Positions 25,561-38,800 of a DNA stretch of 64,000 bases are shown one piece after another. The translations under genes and the position numbers were made by a program. Under the pieces are notes generated by a model that had not been told where the DNA came from, made no database searches, and worked only from the letters and a program-made list of their open reading frames with translations. The stretch is from NCBI GenBank assembly GCA_014529385.2, contig CM043967.1, positions 130,387,182 to 130,451,181 of the forward strand. Direction: 5' to 3'. Every line of letters starts with the position of its first letter. Within the stretch, counting starts at the first letter, position 1. This DNA is from Adiantum capillus-veneris (Eukaryota; Streptophyta; Polypodiopsida; Polypodiales; Pteridaceae).

Positions 25561-25684
25561 TCATCGGGAGAGTCTCGCATCATGGTTGTTGTAGCCCTCT
25601 CTTGAAGAGGTGGTTGTAGCCCTATGGGCAGTTTCAGTAACTAATAGAAGGATCTTTTTCTCGGCAAAAAAGTAGATGCAAAAC

Positions 25685-26590
25685 ATCTTAAACTTGACTA
25701 GATTGAAATTTGTTGCTCAATATGTCAATCGCCATCATTCATGAGCACAAAGCAATGAGAAATTCAAACAAAATACTGGAAATTGGTTAATTTTCTAGGA
25801 CCAACGGTGCAATAAGTTAAAACTGAAACTATTGATTCGATTGATTAGTAAGTCTTTACCATCTCGAAAATTGAAAAATCTTGCAAAACATAAAAAATGC
25901 AAAAGCAAAGGGTCATGGTGTAGGAGATGAAAAGCCTCAAGGTATTGGAAAGTCAAAAGACTTAATATTTTCTAGATGCCCTGTAAAATATCATTTTACA
26001 AAGGACTCATCATACAGTTACAATGTGACTGCCATTTAAGTTGATAAATATTCACGTGAAATGGGATTTCGACTGACCTCTTGAGCCTGGCCATTGTTGT
26101 CTGGCAGCATCAACAAAAAAATGTCAGCTGTATCATATATGGCTTGAGCTAAGAGCCATTGACTATAAATTATACATGTTTTTGTAAACCTCTCAAATAG
26201 AGTAGTTCCCAAGCCAAAGACACCCATGCAGTATCTGGCCATGTCTGGAATCGTAAAATGATGTTGATAAATGAGTTTTAAGAGCCTTGATGGTCTGCTC
26301 TGGGATGCTGTTGATAAAAAAGGCTTGATAGAGGGAACCCAGATAGCAGATTCATCGACAAGCCACACCCATAACTACAAACAATATTTTACTCCGTTAT
26401 GAAACTTTGATCTGGTTCATTCTTACCCTGCTCATTCTTTGTGCCAACCCTCAAAAAGGGTCATAGCTGCTTCAAATTAGAAAAAAGTTTGTTGCAGCAT
26501 AATTTCCATACTCTGTGTCTATGCATTGGCCTCATGGAGGCAAGTACAAATCCGTCCACGGATGAGCTGCAAAATCTCTAGTTGCCTATC
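25685..26590. other. Region downstream of the EXS gene stop codon (3' UTR and flank)
   Basis: Lies 3' of the EXS gene on the minus strand. It contains a minus-strand ORF of 110 codons (26368-26036) with no recognised family, which may be chance within the 3' UTR. The right-hand LINE-A duplication is at its left edge. No poly(A) signal could be assigned with confidence. Confidence 0.5.
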
Positions 26591-26845
26591 TCACACGTTA
26601 TATTCAGTGAGTGGGATGAGCATCTCTGCATCTTTCACAGTGTCGTTGGCAGATGTTTGCAAGTTTGACCTAGACATTTTGCTCCACTCACTCTCGACCC
26701 GAAAGAAAATCCACTGAAATCTACGAAGCATCTCAAGAGCTGTCATGAGAAAAACAGTAATATAGTTATGCCTCAAATGAGCAGAAAGCTTGTATGTCCA
26801 TGCCCATCGTAGTAGTAGATTGGTTCCAATTGCACCATAGTAAAC
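26591..26845 (-). CDS. EXS gene last exon with stop codon
   Basis: 255 nt, acceptor TATGGCAG|GT, ending TGA at 26593-26591. Encodes NLLLRWAWTYKLSAHLRHNY and ALEMLRRFQWIFFRVESEW, then a hydrophilic tail ending LIPLTEYNV. Confidence 0.95.
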   Translation of the reverse strand, partial: VYYGAIGTNLLLRWAWTYKLSAHLRHNYITVFLMTALEMLRRFQWIFFRVESEWSKMSRSNLQTSANDTVKDAEMLIPLTEYNV

Positions 26846-29800
26846 CTGCCATACAAACAATGTAAGTCGTTCAACAAAACTTAACTGATGCTTTCATAAA
26901 GAAAACAAGGTATGAGAAATGATGTTTCTGGTCAGTGCATATTTGAAAAGCATGTATTTATGACTGCAGTGGCCTTTGTTTTCAATGATTAAAAGCATGC
27001 CTGTAGGCTGAAAATTTTACAATAGACAACTCAACAAGCATGGGAGATAATGGACTCACAGAGTCACATTGCACACAAGGACTTCTATAATAAGCCTCTC
27101 GAGGGAAGTGATGTGCTTTTGACGTCATACCACCACAAGAACAACATGATAGTAGATTCGAGGGCTAGAAAGCTCCAGTTGAAGATAAAAAAGGCAAAGA
27201 TGTGGTCTTAGATGTGAAACTTACGGGCGAGCCAATCCCTACTGTAACACCTTCGGCCGTTTTCAAATTAATGAAATTAAATCTTTTCATTTACTCAATC
27301 TTTGGCAAACTAATGAGTGAATCTGAGCATTCAAATTGGTTAGAGTTAAGAGTCAAAGCGTTTTAATTTCCTTAAGTCTCATGTGGATTGTTTCTCAGAG
27401 GGCTGAGTTGCCTCCAAAGCACTCAGAAGATCACGCCATCAACTTGATTCCCAAAAGCACCCCTTCAAACCGCCCACCGTACATAGTAATTAGAGCTCGA
27501 TAGGAAAAAATCATGAGCAAGGGGTTGATCCAACCAAGGTCTCGATAGGAAAAAATCATGAGCAAGGGGTTGATCCAACCAAGGTCTCGATAGGAAAAAA
27601 TCATGAGCAAGGGGTTGATCCAACCAAGGTCTCATAGGAAAAAATCATGAGCAAGGGCTTGATCCAACCAAATTCTTCGTCTTTTTGTTCCCAGTGCTAC
27701 TTGTGCAAAAGAAAGACAGATCTTGGAGGATGTGTATAGTTTACAAGGCTCTTGCAAAGATTACCATCAAGAACACGTTTCCAATACTAAGGATCGATGA
27801 TATTACAGGTTCCTACCTGCTTCAGTAGAACTGATCTTAAAAGTGGTTATCATCAGATCAAGATTAATCTTGGAGATGTATACAAGACTACATTCAAGAC
27901 GTCCTTTGGGTTGCACGAGTTTTTGGTGATATCGTTTGGGCTCCCTGATGCTCCTGCAACATTCGACAGGATGATGGACATGATATTTCAAGAGCCTAGA
28001 CAATATATAGGCACATTCTTTCATGATATAATTGTTTTCTCAAAGTCCAAAGAAGAACATGGAGAGGATCTGACAGGAGTGTTCAGAGTACTACAGGAAT
28101 AGAGATTGGTGATGAACGGAAAGAAGAGAGTTCTTTCTAGCAAAAATACACTTCTTGAGACACATTATTTTGTCCAAGGGTGTTAGCATTGATCCAACAA
28201 AAGTTGAGGCTATCCGCAATCAGCTTACACTACAGAATGTACATGATGTGAGGAGCATCTTGGACTTATATTCTTATTATCGGCAGTTCATCAGACAGTT
28301 TGCAAAGATAGCTTTATCGTGACATACCTTACTTAGAAAGAAGTACCATTCACTTAGGGATCCTCACAGATTATGGTATTTGAGCAACTCAAGTAAAAGT
28401 TAACTACGGGGCCAATGTTGATTCTATCAAACTTGCAAAAATCTTTTGAGGTTTATTGCCATGCTTGTGGGAGTAGTTGGATGCTTTCGACGGCTGAGGG
28501 TCACAGAGATTTATGAGAAGGAAGTCTTAGCAGTCATACATGCTTTGAGTCTGTGGAAGTATTACTTGCTTGGCGCAGATTTTACAGAATACAAGGATCA
28601 TCAAAGTTTGAAGTACTTATCCCAGACTAAGTTGTCAGAGAAGTAGATGAGACGTGCGAACATTCTATCTCAGTTTCACTTTCAAATAGTGTACTTGAGG
28701 GGAAAGAAGAATGTGGTTGCAGATGCTTTGTCTCGCAAGCCACAAATATCCATTGTTATGACAATGCATCATCAGGACTTCAATGAGATACGAGAGTAGT
28801 ATGCTTACAGACCTGGATTTTGGTGAGATCTTCAACAAGGTATTAAGAGGGGAGACAGTTCGGGGAGACAGTTCAAGGATTTTGGTGAAATCTTTGACAA
28901 GGTGTTGAGTGGGAAGGCAGTTTCAGGATATTTTCTCAAGGATGGTTATTTGATGCGAAGACCATGTTGTGTGTTACACGAGGTTTGAGGCAAAAGAGGT
29001 TTCTGGGAACGTCACAATCCTCCTTTTCAGGGTGCAGGGGTATAGAGGCAACACTCAAGAAGAAGAAGAAGATTTTATTAGCTTCTTGGAAAGGCCCAAC
29101 TTGGCCTATGAGACAAATCAGTGTACATTTGTGATATATATTTTGTCATCCAAAGGAAGAGTTGAACTTGAAGTAAAGACAATAGCTAGAGCTAAGTCAT
29201 TAACTAGGGATGATGGATAGGGTATACAAGTATGATATGCACTCTAGCTAGTTCTATCTTGTACTATATGTCACCCTAAAGACAAGGGGTTAGGGTTTTC
29301 AAAAACCTAACCTTGTGAAATTGGAACTTACAACCGAGGGGCCTAAAAACTTAACGAACTGAAGATCCCTAAATTGACGCAAAGCTACTAATGTGGCAAA
29401 ACGTACGAACTACCCAGATTTCTCACTGGTTGATGTACTGTGCAGCGGAAGTGATCGATGGTGGGTGAGTGCTCGGTGTGTACTCAAGGTTCCTTTTACT
29501 TCATGAGAGATGTGCAAAGACTAGAGAGAGAAGATAGAATGATATTGTGAGTGAAGGTTCTATGAGTAAAATAGAGAAACAAAAGGAGACTAACATCATA
29601 TGGGATCCCAAAACCCCCCTCCAAGGACCCCCTCTCTATCGCTAGAGAGATATTTGATTTAGATTGCACAAATGTTGATACAATGGTCCTAGATGTTAAG
29701 ATGCTGATGGGATCTTGTTGTAGATGCTCGGATTTGCAAGGCTAAGGGCTGAAAATGCAAAATGCTAGGGATGTTGAATGGGATCTGCAAGCTCAACGAG

Positions 29801-32800
29801 GCCATGGGCTGATTTGCTATGGCCGACGTCGAGGATGGATGAAAAAGGAAAAGCGTTGGCTGATCTGAGGGCTGAATCTGTAAACAATGAGACTATGGCT
29901 GAATCTGCAACTTCTGAAAGCACCAGGGCTATTCTGAAAACGCTGGGACTATGGCTGAAATCTGCAACTTCTGAAAACGCTAGGGCTAAAAAACTGACTG
30001 CGATGCAAATCTGCTACTACTGTAGATTAAAAACGCTGGTGGACTGAGTATGCTGATGGAAAAATGCCATGGATACTAATGGTGGTACTCCTAACAAAAA
30101 CGCTACGACATAGTGCTGCCGATGCTTGTACTACAGGTATTGGTCTTATGCTTGAGAAGTGACCCCTAGGGTCACTTCTATATGGGATTAAAGCTGGGTC
30201 GGGCAATGCCAATAAAAATCCCATGATTTCTAAAAGTGCTCCAGAAAAATCTGCTCAAGAAATAGGAGGAGGTTGGTTAAGTCTTGAAAAAGGAACCAAG
30301 TATGGAAAGAAAGGAAGATTTCCTAAGTGTCATACTAAAGGTCGTATGAAAAGAGATTGTCCTAAGAAAGAACCCACATAACCCACATCTTTTGTTAGTG
30401 TCATAATGAGCCAAGTAGTGCATCCCAAGTTTCTCATGATTATATAGATGAGTCTCTCGTTAAGTGTTATGGTCACTTGAATGGTGAGCGCATAGTGATC
30501 TTGTTTGATTCTGACAGTATGCATGATGTGATTAGTGACTTTCTCGTGCGCGCCATTCCAGTGGATCCCATTGCGGTTTTTGGGATTTGCGCTTGGCATG
30601 CACTCTTCCATCACGCATGAATATCCTAATGACAGTTTGTGTTCAACATACATATTTCGTTGCAAGTTTGTTGTTTCTCCTCTGTCTGGATGTGATATGA
30701 TTTTTGGCATTAAGATGTTTCATGAGATTGATCCACAAGTTAGTTGGAATGAGAATACTATTTCTTGTGAGGGTGCATTGCCTGTAGTCATTCATGGTCA
30801 TAAGAACACTCCTTATGTGTCATTAATCTCTCACTCATGTTTTGAAAGGGGATAAAAAACACAATCCAATAGCATCTCTCAGTACAGAGTCACACTTGGC
30901 TCTCGAGTCGAGATCCACATCACCCATTCAGGAAGTATCTTTTATTTGCATGAATAATCAATATGCATTTTTCAAGTCTCTCATTTATGACGGTCTCTTG
31001 TATTTTTGTCCCCGTCTTTGTGTGTTACCTTCTCATAGGAAAGCCATATTGCACGATGCACATGATTCACTCACGGATGAGCAGAGAAGCATTTAGGAAA
31101 GGTAGGAAGTATGCATTCAAGGAATATCCAATGTTTCACCATTGTAGATCATGTCAATAAATTTTGCATACTCATTCCGTGTGGCAAGACATAGTCACAG
31201 CAAAGCATTAGCACAATTTTAGCCTTTCCTTTATTATCACTAAAAGATAAAGAATTATGTGCTCTAGGTGTAATGGAAGATTGAGAAGAAGAGGTATTGT
31301 GGTTCTTAACATTGTTCTTACCGTTCTGTTGGTTCTGCGAGGTACTTGACTCGTTCCTTCGGCTTACCTTTGTTGTGCTTCATTTCCTGCTTAAGAGCCA
31401 TTCTGACGGCGTCATTGTAGTTTTGATGTATTCGTCCAAACCAAAGAGGAAAGCCTCCTTGCGATCCTCATCCAACTTACACAATTAAACACAAATCTCC
31501 AAAATACGGTTTAAAAAAAACTTAGCGAGAGTTCCATTTTGCTTGAGGCCTTGCCAATTCTCTTTTAACAGATCAAGGTATTGCCGTGGCATATAACGAG
31601 CCTTGAGCTTGTCTTGGAAGTCGGCCCAGTTGTTAGACAATGTGCACCATCCACAACATGCTCAAGATGCTCGGCCAGCTATGCATCTTGCCAGGCTTGA
31701 TACCAATTAATGACATCACCCAATAGATACATATGGCAGCGGTCAAAACTTTACTGTTACTGTTTTTCTTGTTAGTAGCAAAATAGGCGTTAAATTGATG
31801 CAGCTAAGAATAAACCACAGATGCATCCATCTTACCATCAAAAATTGATGCAGCTAAGAATAAACCACAGATGCATCCATCTTACCATCAAAAATTGATG
31901 CAGCTAAGAATAAACCACAGATGCATCCATCTTACCATCGTACTTAGCGAAAGTCAACTTTATTGCGACGTTCTCTTGGGCATGCCCTGGCACGACAAAA
32001 TGATGTGACTGTCCAGGTTCGGAACCGAACCATCACCGTGATGCAGAAGGGCAAGCCAATCGTCCTCAAAGTTCGGTTGTCCAAACAAAACCCTAAATGA
32101 ACTCTCTAGTTGTTTTATAGTTGGATACTTTTGAACACTGTTTGAGAAAGTAATGTTTGGAATTTGTTTGAAATGGATGCTATCTGTTTTAAACCTGTCT
32201 TGGTGCTGATTTGAACTGTTTGACTCTGGTTTTAATACTGATTTTATTGATTGGTGATTTACTCCCGGGAGGAGTAGTGAGAAATGTTGTTTTGGTATTG
32301 TTTGAACCTCGGAACGACACAGACGGGATGTCTGAGGAGCGTTTCGTTGTATACTGGAAAACCTCCGAACAGCGCAGACGGGATGTCTGAGGAGTGTTTG
32401 GTTGTATGCTTGAACCTCCAAGCGACGTAGGCGTCTGGGGACCGTTTGGTTGTACCAGTCCTCTGAACTCATGGCCCGGACCTTTTTAGGTTATTTACGG
32501 GGGGAGTGACGAGGTAGTTGCTGAGTAGCTTTATACCGCAGACCGTTTGTCTCGGGGCAGTGCTCAGCGGTGCTGTTTGTTGTGTCTTGTAACATGCATA
32601 TGTGAGCATTGTGATGTGCCAACCACTGGATACTCCTTATTGGATGAGAAACTTCTGGGAAGTCAATGACCCAGGATATCAAGAGTTTCGATCTCGAATG
32701 AGACTCCTTATTGGATGAGATTCTTTTGGGAACCCAACTACCCAAGAAATCAAGAGCTTTAATTTGCATTGTAACACAGAATGGGAAATTGGAACGCGGA

Positions 32801-35800
32801 ACGGGGAACGACAACATGCATGAAATGCCATTCCCGGTTTTGGATACTCACGTTTGAAACACGGAACGGGGATCCGGAACAGGAAATTGGGATGGGAACG
32901 GGGAATCTGAAAATGGCAATTCCTTGTTAATTATGCTAATTTGGAATGAGAAAAATGATTGTCCCTCAGATTGTCCCTCGGAATGACCCTCGAAAATTTT
33001 TGAGCTAACTTGACTTGTTTTGTAGATTTGCTATAATCGCAGACGATTACCTTCTTTGAAGAAGGGGGAATGTCACAAATTGCTGACGTCTCAAGTCACT
33101 GAAGAACGGAGCCAACCTTCAGATCATGCCTGAGGAGCCTAAACCCTAAGTGAAGAAGCAGTAGCAGCATAAGAAGTTTTGCCAACTTGCAAAGTCTTGC
33201 CGAGAGGCCTATTTTTAAAGAGAAGTTCCCGCCAACTTATGGGAGCCCATCCGATGGGGCCCAACTAATGCAAAGACATTAAAATAAAGCGAGACCAACA
33301 CTCACACACAGAGATTTGTGTAGCAGTTGATAATGTGGCAACAATACGGACGCTCCGCAGATTGCGCTGACATGCTGACGTGGCAAATGTACGGATTTCC
33401 GCAAAACGCGCTGCTTGTTTTTTGGGCGCCAACTTTTGAGCTAGTTGCTTTTGAGGTTCAAGCTTTTCATGTAAACTGCTTTTCAAGGCCAAGGGCCTTT
33501 AAATAAGTGCAGAGGGCTCAATCCCTGGCACTCTTCCGGGTAAAGGTACTGAGTTCAAGTAATATAAAGAAGTACCAAATACCAAGGTTTGGGGCCAATA
33601 CTCTCTGGGGTGGAATTCCGCCACTCCGTTTCGCGTGTGCTCTCTCTTTCAGCTCGGCTGTTATTGAAGTGCTAAAAGTCTGTTCTTTTCTATTGGCATG
33701 TGGTGCCCGTCTTGTGAAAACGTGCTTGGTCGAGACCTCTGTTGTGCTTACCATCACATTCTGCATACTGGGGAGATGGTTGACAACATGGGTGAGGGAC
33801 TGATCTACCTTATCTCCAAGGAGGCAAGCTCCTTGGATGAGATTCGACGGTGGCAACCCATCACCATTCTCAACTCCGCCTACAAAATTTTAGCAAAGCT
33901 TTGAGTTTGAGAATCGTGTTGTTACTTGAGAGCATTATACATGAGACGCAGACGGGTTTTGTCAAGGAGTGCAACATCCTTAACAACATTTTCACCTTCT
34001 AGGAGGCGACTGCCCTCGCACGTCTCCGAGGAGAGGATCTTCTGATACTCCTCGATTTTGAGAAGGCATACGACATAGTTGGCTGGGGCTTCCTTGCGGG
34101 CACTATGCGTCGGATGGGGTTTTCAGATGCATGGATTAGGGGAGTGCTAGCTCTCTACAGGCGTGCACACAATCAAGTGTTGTTGGTAGGGGGAGGAGGG
34201 GAACGTTTCATGCTCACACGCTCGGTTTCACAGGGCTGCCCTCTTGCCCCCTTCCTGTTCCTCTTCTATGCTGAGGCAATGAGCAGGTTTTTGACCTCAC
34301 AGGAGGTTCGTTTGCGTGGATTGCAATTGCCTATTTGGGGAGAGGAGCTCCTGGATGCTGAGTTTGTTGATGACTCAGGCCTGTTTTTGGAGGCCCGGGA
34401 GGCCAACTTGCATAGGTGTGAGCAATCTCTTAGGTGTTCCATTGTGCATTGGAAGCATTGATCAAATGGCAAAAGACAAAGGCCTTTTGAGTTGGTAGTG
34501 TCCCTTGCCTGATTGGTCGCCTGAAGAGGAGTTTAGGTGGATTCCTCGAGGGATACCAATACGTTACTTGGGCTCTTAGGTTGGTTTGAATCTGTCACCA
34601 GAGCAGAAGATTGCTCGTCTCCTCCTTTGCATAAGGAGGAAACTGCTCGATCGGAGCTAAGCACAGCTTTATCTTGCCGGCAGGGTTGTGGTGGCCAACC
34701 GGGTGGTGTTGGCTATGTGGTACAGAATGTCTTACTGGATTTTCTCCAGTTCTTGCATCAGCTAGCTGGAGTTGTTGATCAGGAACTTCTTGAGGTCAGG
34801 ACAAGCTACTCAGTCCGCTCAGGCCAAGGTTTCCTAGCAAGTCATTACTTTACCTTGCTCTCAGGAAGGGTTGGGGATCATCGACCCAGCACGGTAGAGT
34901 AAAGCCCTCCTTGGGAAGCTTGTGGTCAGAGGACTTACTTCCAGTGGAGGAGCCCTAGAAGGAGCTATTGCTACACCCGATTCGGTCCGGGGTCCCACAG
35001 ACGGGCGGCTCATGTGGCCCTCCACCCGTTAGATCTTCTTAGAGATATGCAGAGTAGGCATAAGCACGAGATGGGAGGATCGCTTTGCTACGAGCCTGCT
35101 TCGGTCTTGAGAGAGCTGCGGGGTGTCCTTGAGCAGCACCAGCCCACATGCATTGAGGAGCAGTTGGGGCAGCCACTAGTTTGGAACCCTATGGTCAGCA
35201 CACAACCAGGCCACATGGTTGATAGCGGACCTCATGTCTCTTGGGGCCACATGGTAGAGGGTCCAACTCGTAATTTTGGAGACTGGCTACAGTTTACAGT
35301 ACTCTTGGAGGAGATTCGGGACATTCACCTGCACGACATGAGAGAGGCATAGAGCATGTGTCAGGATATTATAGAGGCTATATTGGCACAGTGGAGCCAA
35401 CAACTCCCTACTCTATGGGGGCCTTCACGCGATTGGAGGTCCTCATTTCAGTCAGGGCTTGCTCAAATACAGGTTCCTACAGTTTTTTCGAGGTATAGAG
35501 GGAGGGCTGCCTTCATAGAGTCATCGCCGAGGCACCAGAGGTGGTTGAGTGCCGCTTTTAGAGGATTAGAGTTGTGGGCATCAGTGGTATGGACATCATT
35601 GGGAGGACTTGTGTCATTGACCCTGACTCGTCAGATCTTGAGTCAGGACATTGGCGGCTGTGGGCTTGGAAAAGCCACCCCTCGGTGCAAGTGCAATGGG
35701 ACCGGGGGGGAGTGGTTTTGGTGGGATCCCTTACGCGAGCCGATCACCCAAGGATCCCTTTCTTCCAGTACACAACTCGGCTAGGTCGCCACATACTGAT

Positions 35801-38800
35801 AGCGAGGAGAGGCTCGTCTTGCTGCAGAGCTTCACTGGTAGGAGGAGGGTCTCACGTCCGAGTTCTTGGCAAGATTTTAAGAGCACTTGTAGGCAGCCGA
35901 GGCGAGTCTCCATGTTCCAGTGGCTAGTTGCACATCGAGCTACTGCAGTCGGAATTTGGTTTGTGCACAGCGGCCTCTCGGCAATATGTGCCGCCTGTGA
36001 CCACCCACTTGAGACAATGGCACTGCCTGTGGGACTTGACTGCACGACAGCCAGTACACTTGGGGTGTTGTAGCTTGGTCTACACTCACAGGCCCAGCAC
36101 TGAGTTTCGAGATGGCTTCAGCCAGCAGGATACTTCAGAGGAAGGGACCGTGCAAAACAACAAAGCTGGAGGCCCGCGAGCGAGCAGTCCATGCATCTCT
36201 TTCAACACAAAGATTCGGGGATAGCCCCCCATTAAGACAGCTCAACGCTAGGGCCACATGAGGAAGGCACGGACTTGGTACTCACAATTTCTGCCAATAA
36301 ACCAGCACAGCTGCTATGAGATAGACACTGCCAATTCTCGATAAGACCGCTCAGAAGCAGCCCATCTTTTTGCCTAAGTAGACGCACGACGTTCTACACC
36401 CTCCAAAGCATTGCCCGGGGAGAGTCCAACCCTAACAATGCTACTCTCGAGGACGAGAGTTTTCTCTGTGTGTGTGTGTGGGAGGAAGGGGGGGGCAGGG
36501 GGGAGAGTATATGTTGGGCCTCACTCGAGCGGGAGGCCTCTGGGGTGACGGCGGATGGTGAACACCTGATCTCAGCAAACCGTGACACGGGTTCTGCGGG
36601 GCGCACGATGGACCCGGATAGGAACGATGGACGATGGGCCATAGTCCTGACCTAAACATTCTCCTCAACTCACCGTCTTGGTTACGACGAACACATGATT
36701 GGGTTTGAAAGCGCCCGGCAACCGGAGTGTCCCCCTCCATTTCTCAACGTGGAGGTATACAGGGAGTCTATCTAGCATAGGGACTAAAGACCCAAGTGAA
36801 TCGGGGCACCCGGCTCGCATGCGGGGCTTTACGGGGCCGTCGGCGGTTCTCATCAGCGAGCGTCGGCTCGGCGCTACACGCGGACCGGTTGTCCGATTTT
36901 GACATTTAGGTACTCCACGTGGAGACCTCAGCATCCTCTTTGAGATCAGCCATGCACATTCATGAACGCATGCCCGAGGGACTCCTCGTTCGCGACCGAC
37001 GGTTGTCGGCAGATTTCGGCCCGACCGGGCGGTCTGGGGCAATTTCGGTGATTTTTCAAGTTTGCCCAAGTGGCGAGGATTCCAGAAGGACCTCTTGGAC
37101 AAGCGCTCAATGCCCGAATAGCGGCTCAACAGATCCTAAAAGACGCTTCCGCACTCCCAACTTCAATTTTCAACGCGCGGTGCTGAGAAGGCTCCTGCAC
37201 ACATCGAGCTATATGTGACGACGGCCGTTTTCTGGATGAGCCCTCCATGAGCCGCCAAAGGGGACTCAAGTCAGCAGGACGCGACAATCCGAGCCCGCGA
37301 ACTCAAAGTTGCGGGCCCTTGGCCTCTCGGTGAAGGTTCCTCCTTGAGTGTCCCGGGCACACCCGTAACACTCTTGAGCCATTATGGATCATCCTGCCAG
37401 AGCTGATCGTGGTTTAGTGGGATGTGATAAACGTGGCTGATCCAGTATCTGCTAGAGAAAAGTGGGGTATGTGCCAAATGGTGGGATCCACAATATAAGT
37501 GGCGTATTCTCATCCAAGCCTGGGTCAATCCATCGCTAGAGAATGTCTCATATTATTCCCGATACCGATCCCAAGACAAGTAAGAGAAAAATTCAACCTA
37601 TGCTCTCACGAGTTACAACACAGTAAGTTCCCCTTACTCTAGAGTTTGTGTCCTTTGATTAACGCCCTGGTCTCAAAGAACTAATTATCCTACCAGCTTT
37701 TTGTTGGCATAGACCTAACATTGGTTTTTCCACTAGTCCCAGCTGTTTGTGCAAAGCTAGAGAGTACATATAAACTTAATAGAGCTGTGAGCTGTGTCGT
37801 GAGCATATTTAAATGGAGGGATGGATCAAAAGGCATGAGATCCCCCAGTATAGTGCATCCTCGTAGGCATACATGATTGTAAGTGAAGCAAATGTGGTAT
37901 GAGCTTTTTATGGATTGTTTTACCTTTGTGCTTTTGTTTGTTAATAATACTCTACCAAAAGAGACAGATACCCACATAGAGAACAGAGAGATGAACATAC
38001 AAAATGTTTACTGTACAGCAAATTGGGCCTGAGAAGAGGGTACTTTGAATTGCAGAGGCTTGAGAAAAAGCTACAGTCGAAACAGAATCATTAGAAAATA
38101 CACAAAACTTTCTCACCATGTAAACAGGGATAAAAATTCTACAACTTTACTTACTTAAGATCCCAGTCCCGCCTGATGTCCCAGTAGAAGGAAAAGCAAG
38201 TGTTTATCAGACCAGAAAGGAGCCAAAGTGGTCTATACATTCCATGCCACATCTCAAGTGCCACGTGATATTTTAGAGCCGACAGGAGAATCACTGGAAA
38301 AGAGGTGGCATATTTTAAAGCTGCCACGCATATAACAGATTCCCTTTAGTTACTAGCAACTTGGACAATTACAACAAGCATCATTGTAACATGAACAAGA
38401 CACGTCGGTTTCGTAAAGTGCAAAGATATTGTTTCTTGTTGCATGATCATTTTCATATTTATTCGCACACAGTCAGCAGTTGTCTTCTTTCTTGGTATTG
38501 CCAGAGAGTCAATGCATATTCCTATCAAGGCCTATCAATCCTGATTTCAAGAAACGGACCATACAAATCATCATACCAACAGCCTCGGCGATGTCAATGA
38601 TGATTTCCCAAAGCCGCCTCAAAACACTCTCTTAGTTGCTTGAATTCTGTCTAAAAATATAGTTCATCTTGCAAGTATGAGGCTCCCGCTGGTAGCACTG
38701 CAACACTAGCCATCATGCTCTATTTTAACACCTTCACATATTTACACTTATTGATATGATCTCTAGCCACACCCTGCAGCTCCGTTGTGGTTTGCTAGAT

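Larger units (their letters stand above)
20280..25684 (+). mobile_element. LINE-A, L1-type non-LTR retrotransposon with 15-bp target duplication
   Basis: AAGTAGATGCAAAAC occurs at 20280-20294 and 25670-25684 and brackets a 5375-bp unit. In order the unit carries an ORF1 zinc knuckle, a Pro-rich tail, an apurinic-type endonuclease, a reverse transcriptase and a Cys/His (zf-RVT) domain. It ends in a short A-run (CAAAAA). The 5' end starts inside ORF1, so the copy is 5'-truncated as target-primed insertion often produces. Many frameshifts and stops make it inactive. It is GC-richer than its surroundings. A related truncated copy lies at 33733-36050. Confidence 0.92.

Noticed and set aside
26036-26368. 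Minus-strand ORF of 110 codons as a separate gene
   Set aside because: It lies just downstream of the EXS stop codon, shows no domain or splice partner, and is more simply 3' UTR.
31681-31710. TTGATACCAATTAATG as a primer-binding site
   Set aside because: It lies within a minus-strand gag-like reading frame and no LTR end adjoins it.
36441-37218. Several overlapping ORFs in the GC-rich island as genes
   Set aside because: High GC lowers stop frequency on both strands; the peptides are Arg/Pro/Ser-rich, mutually antisense and match nothing I recognise.
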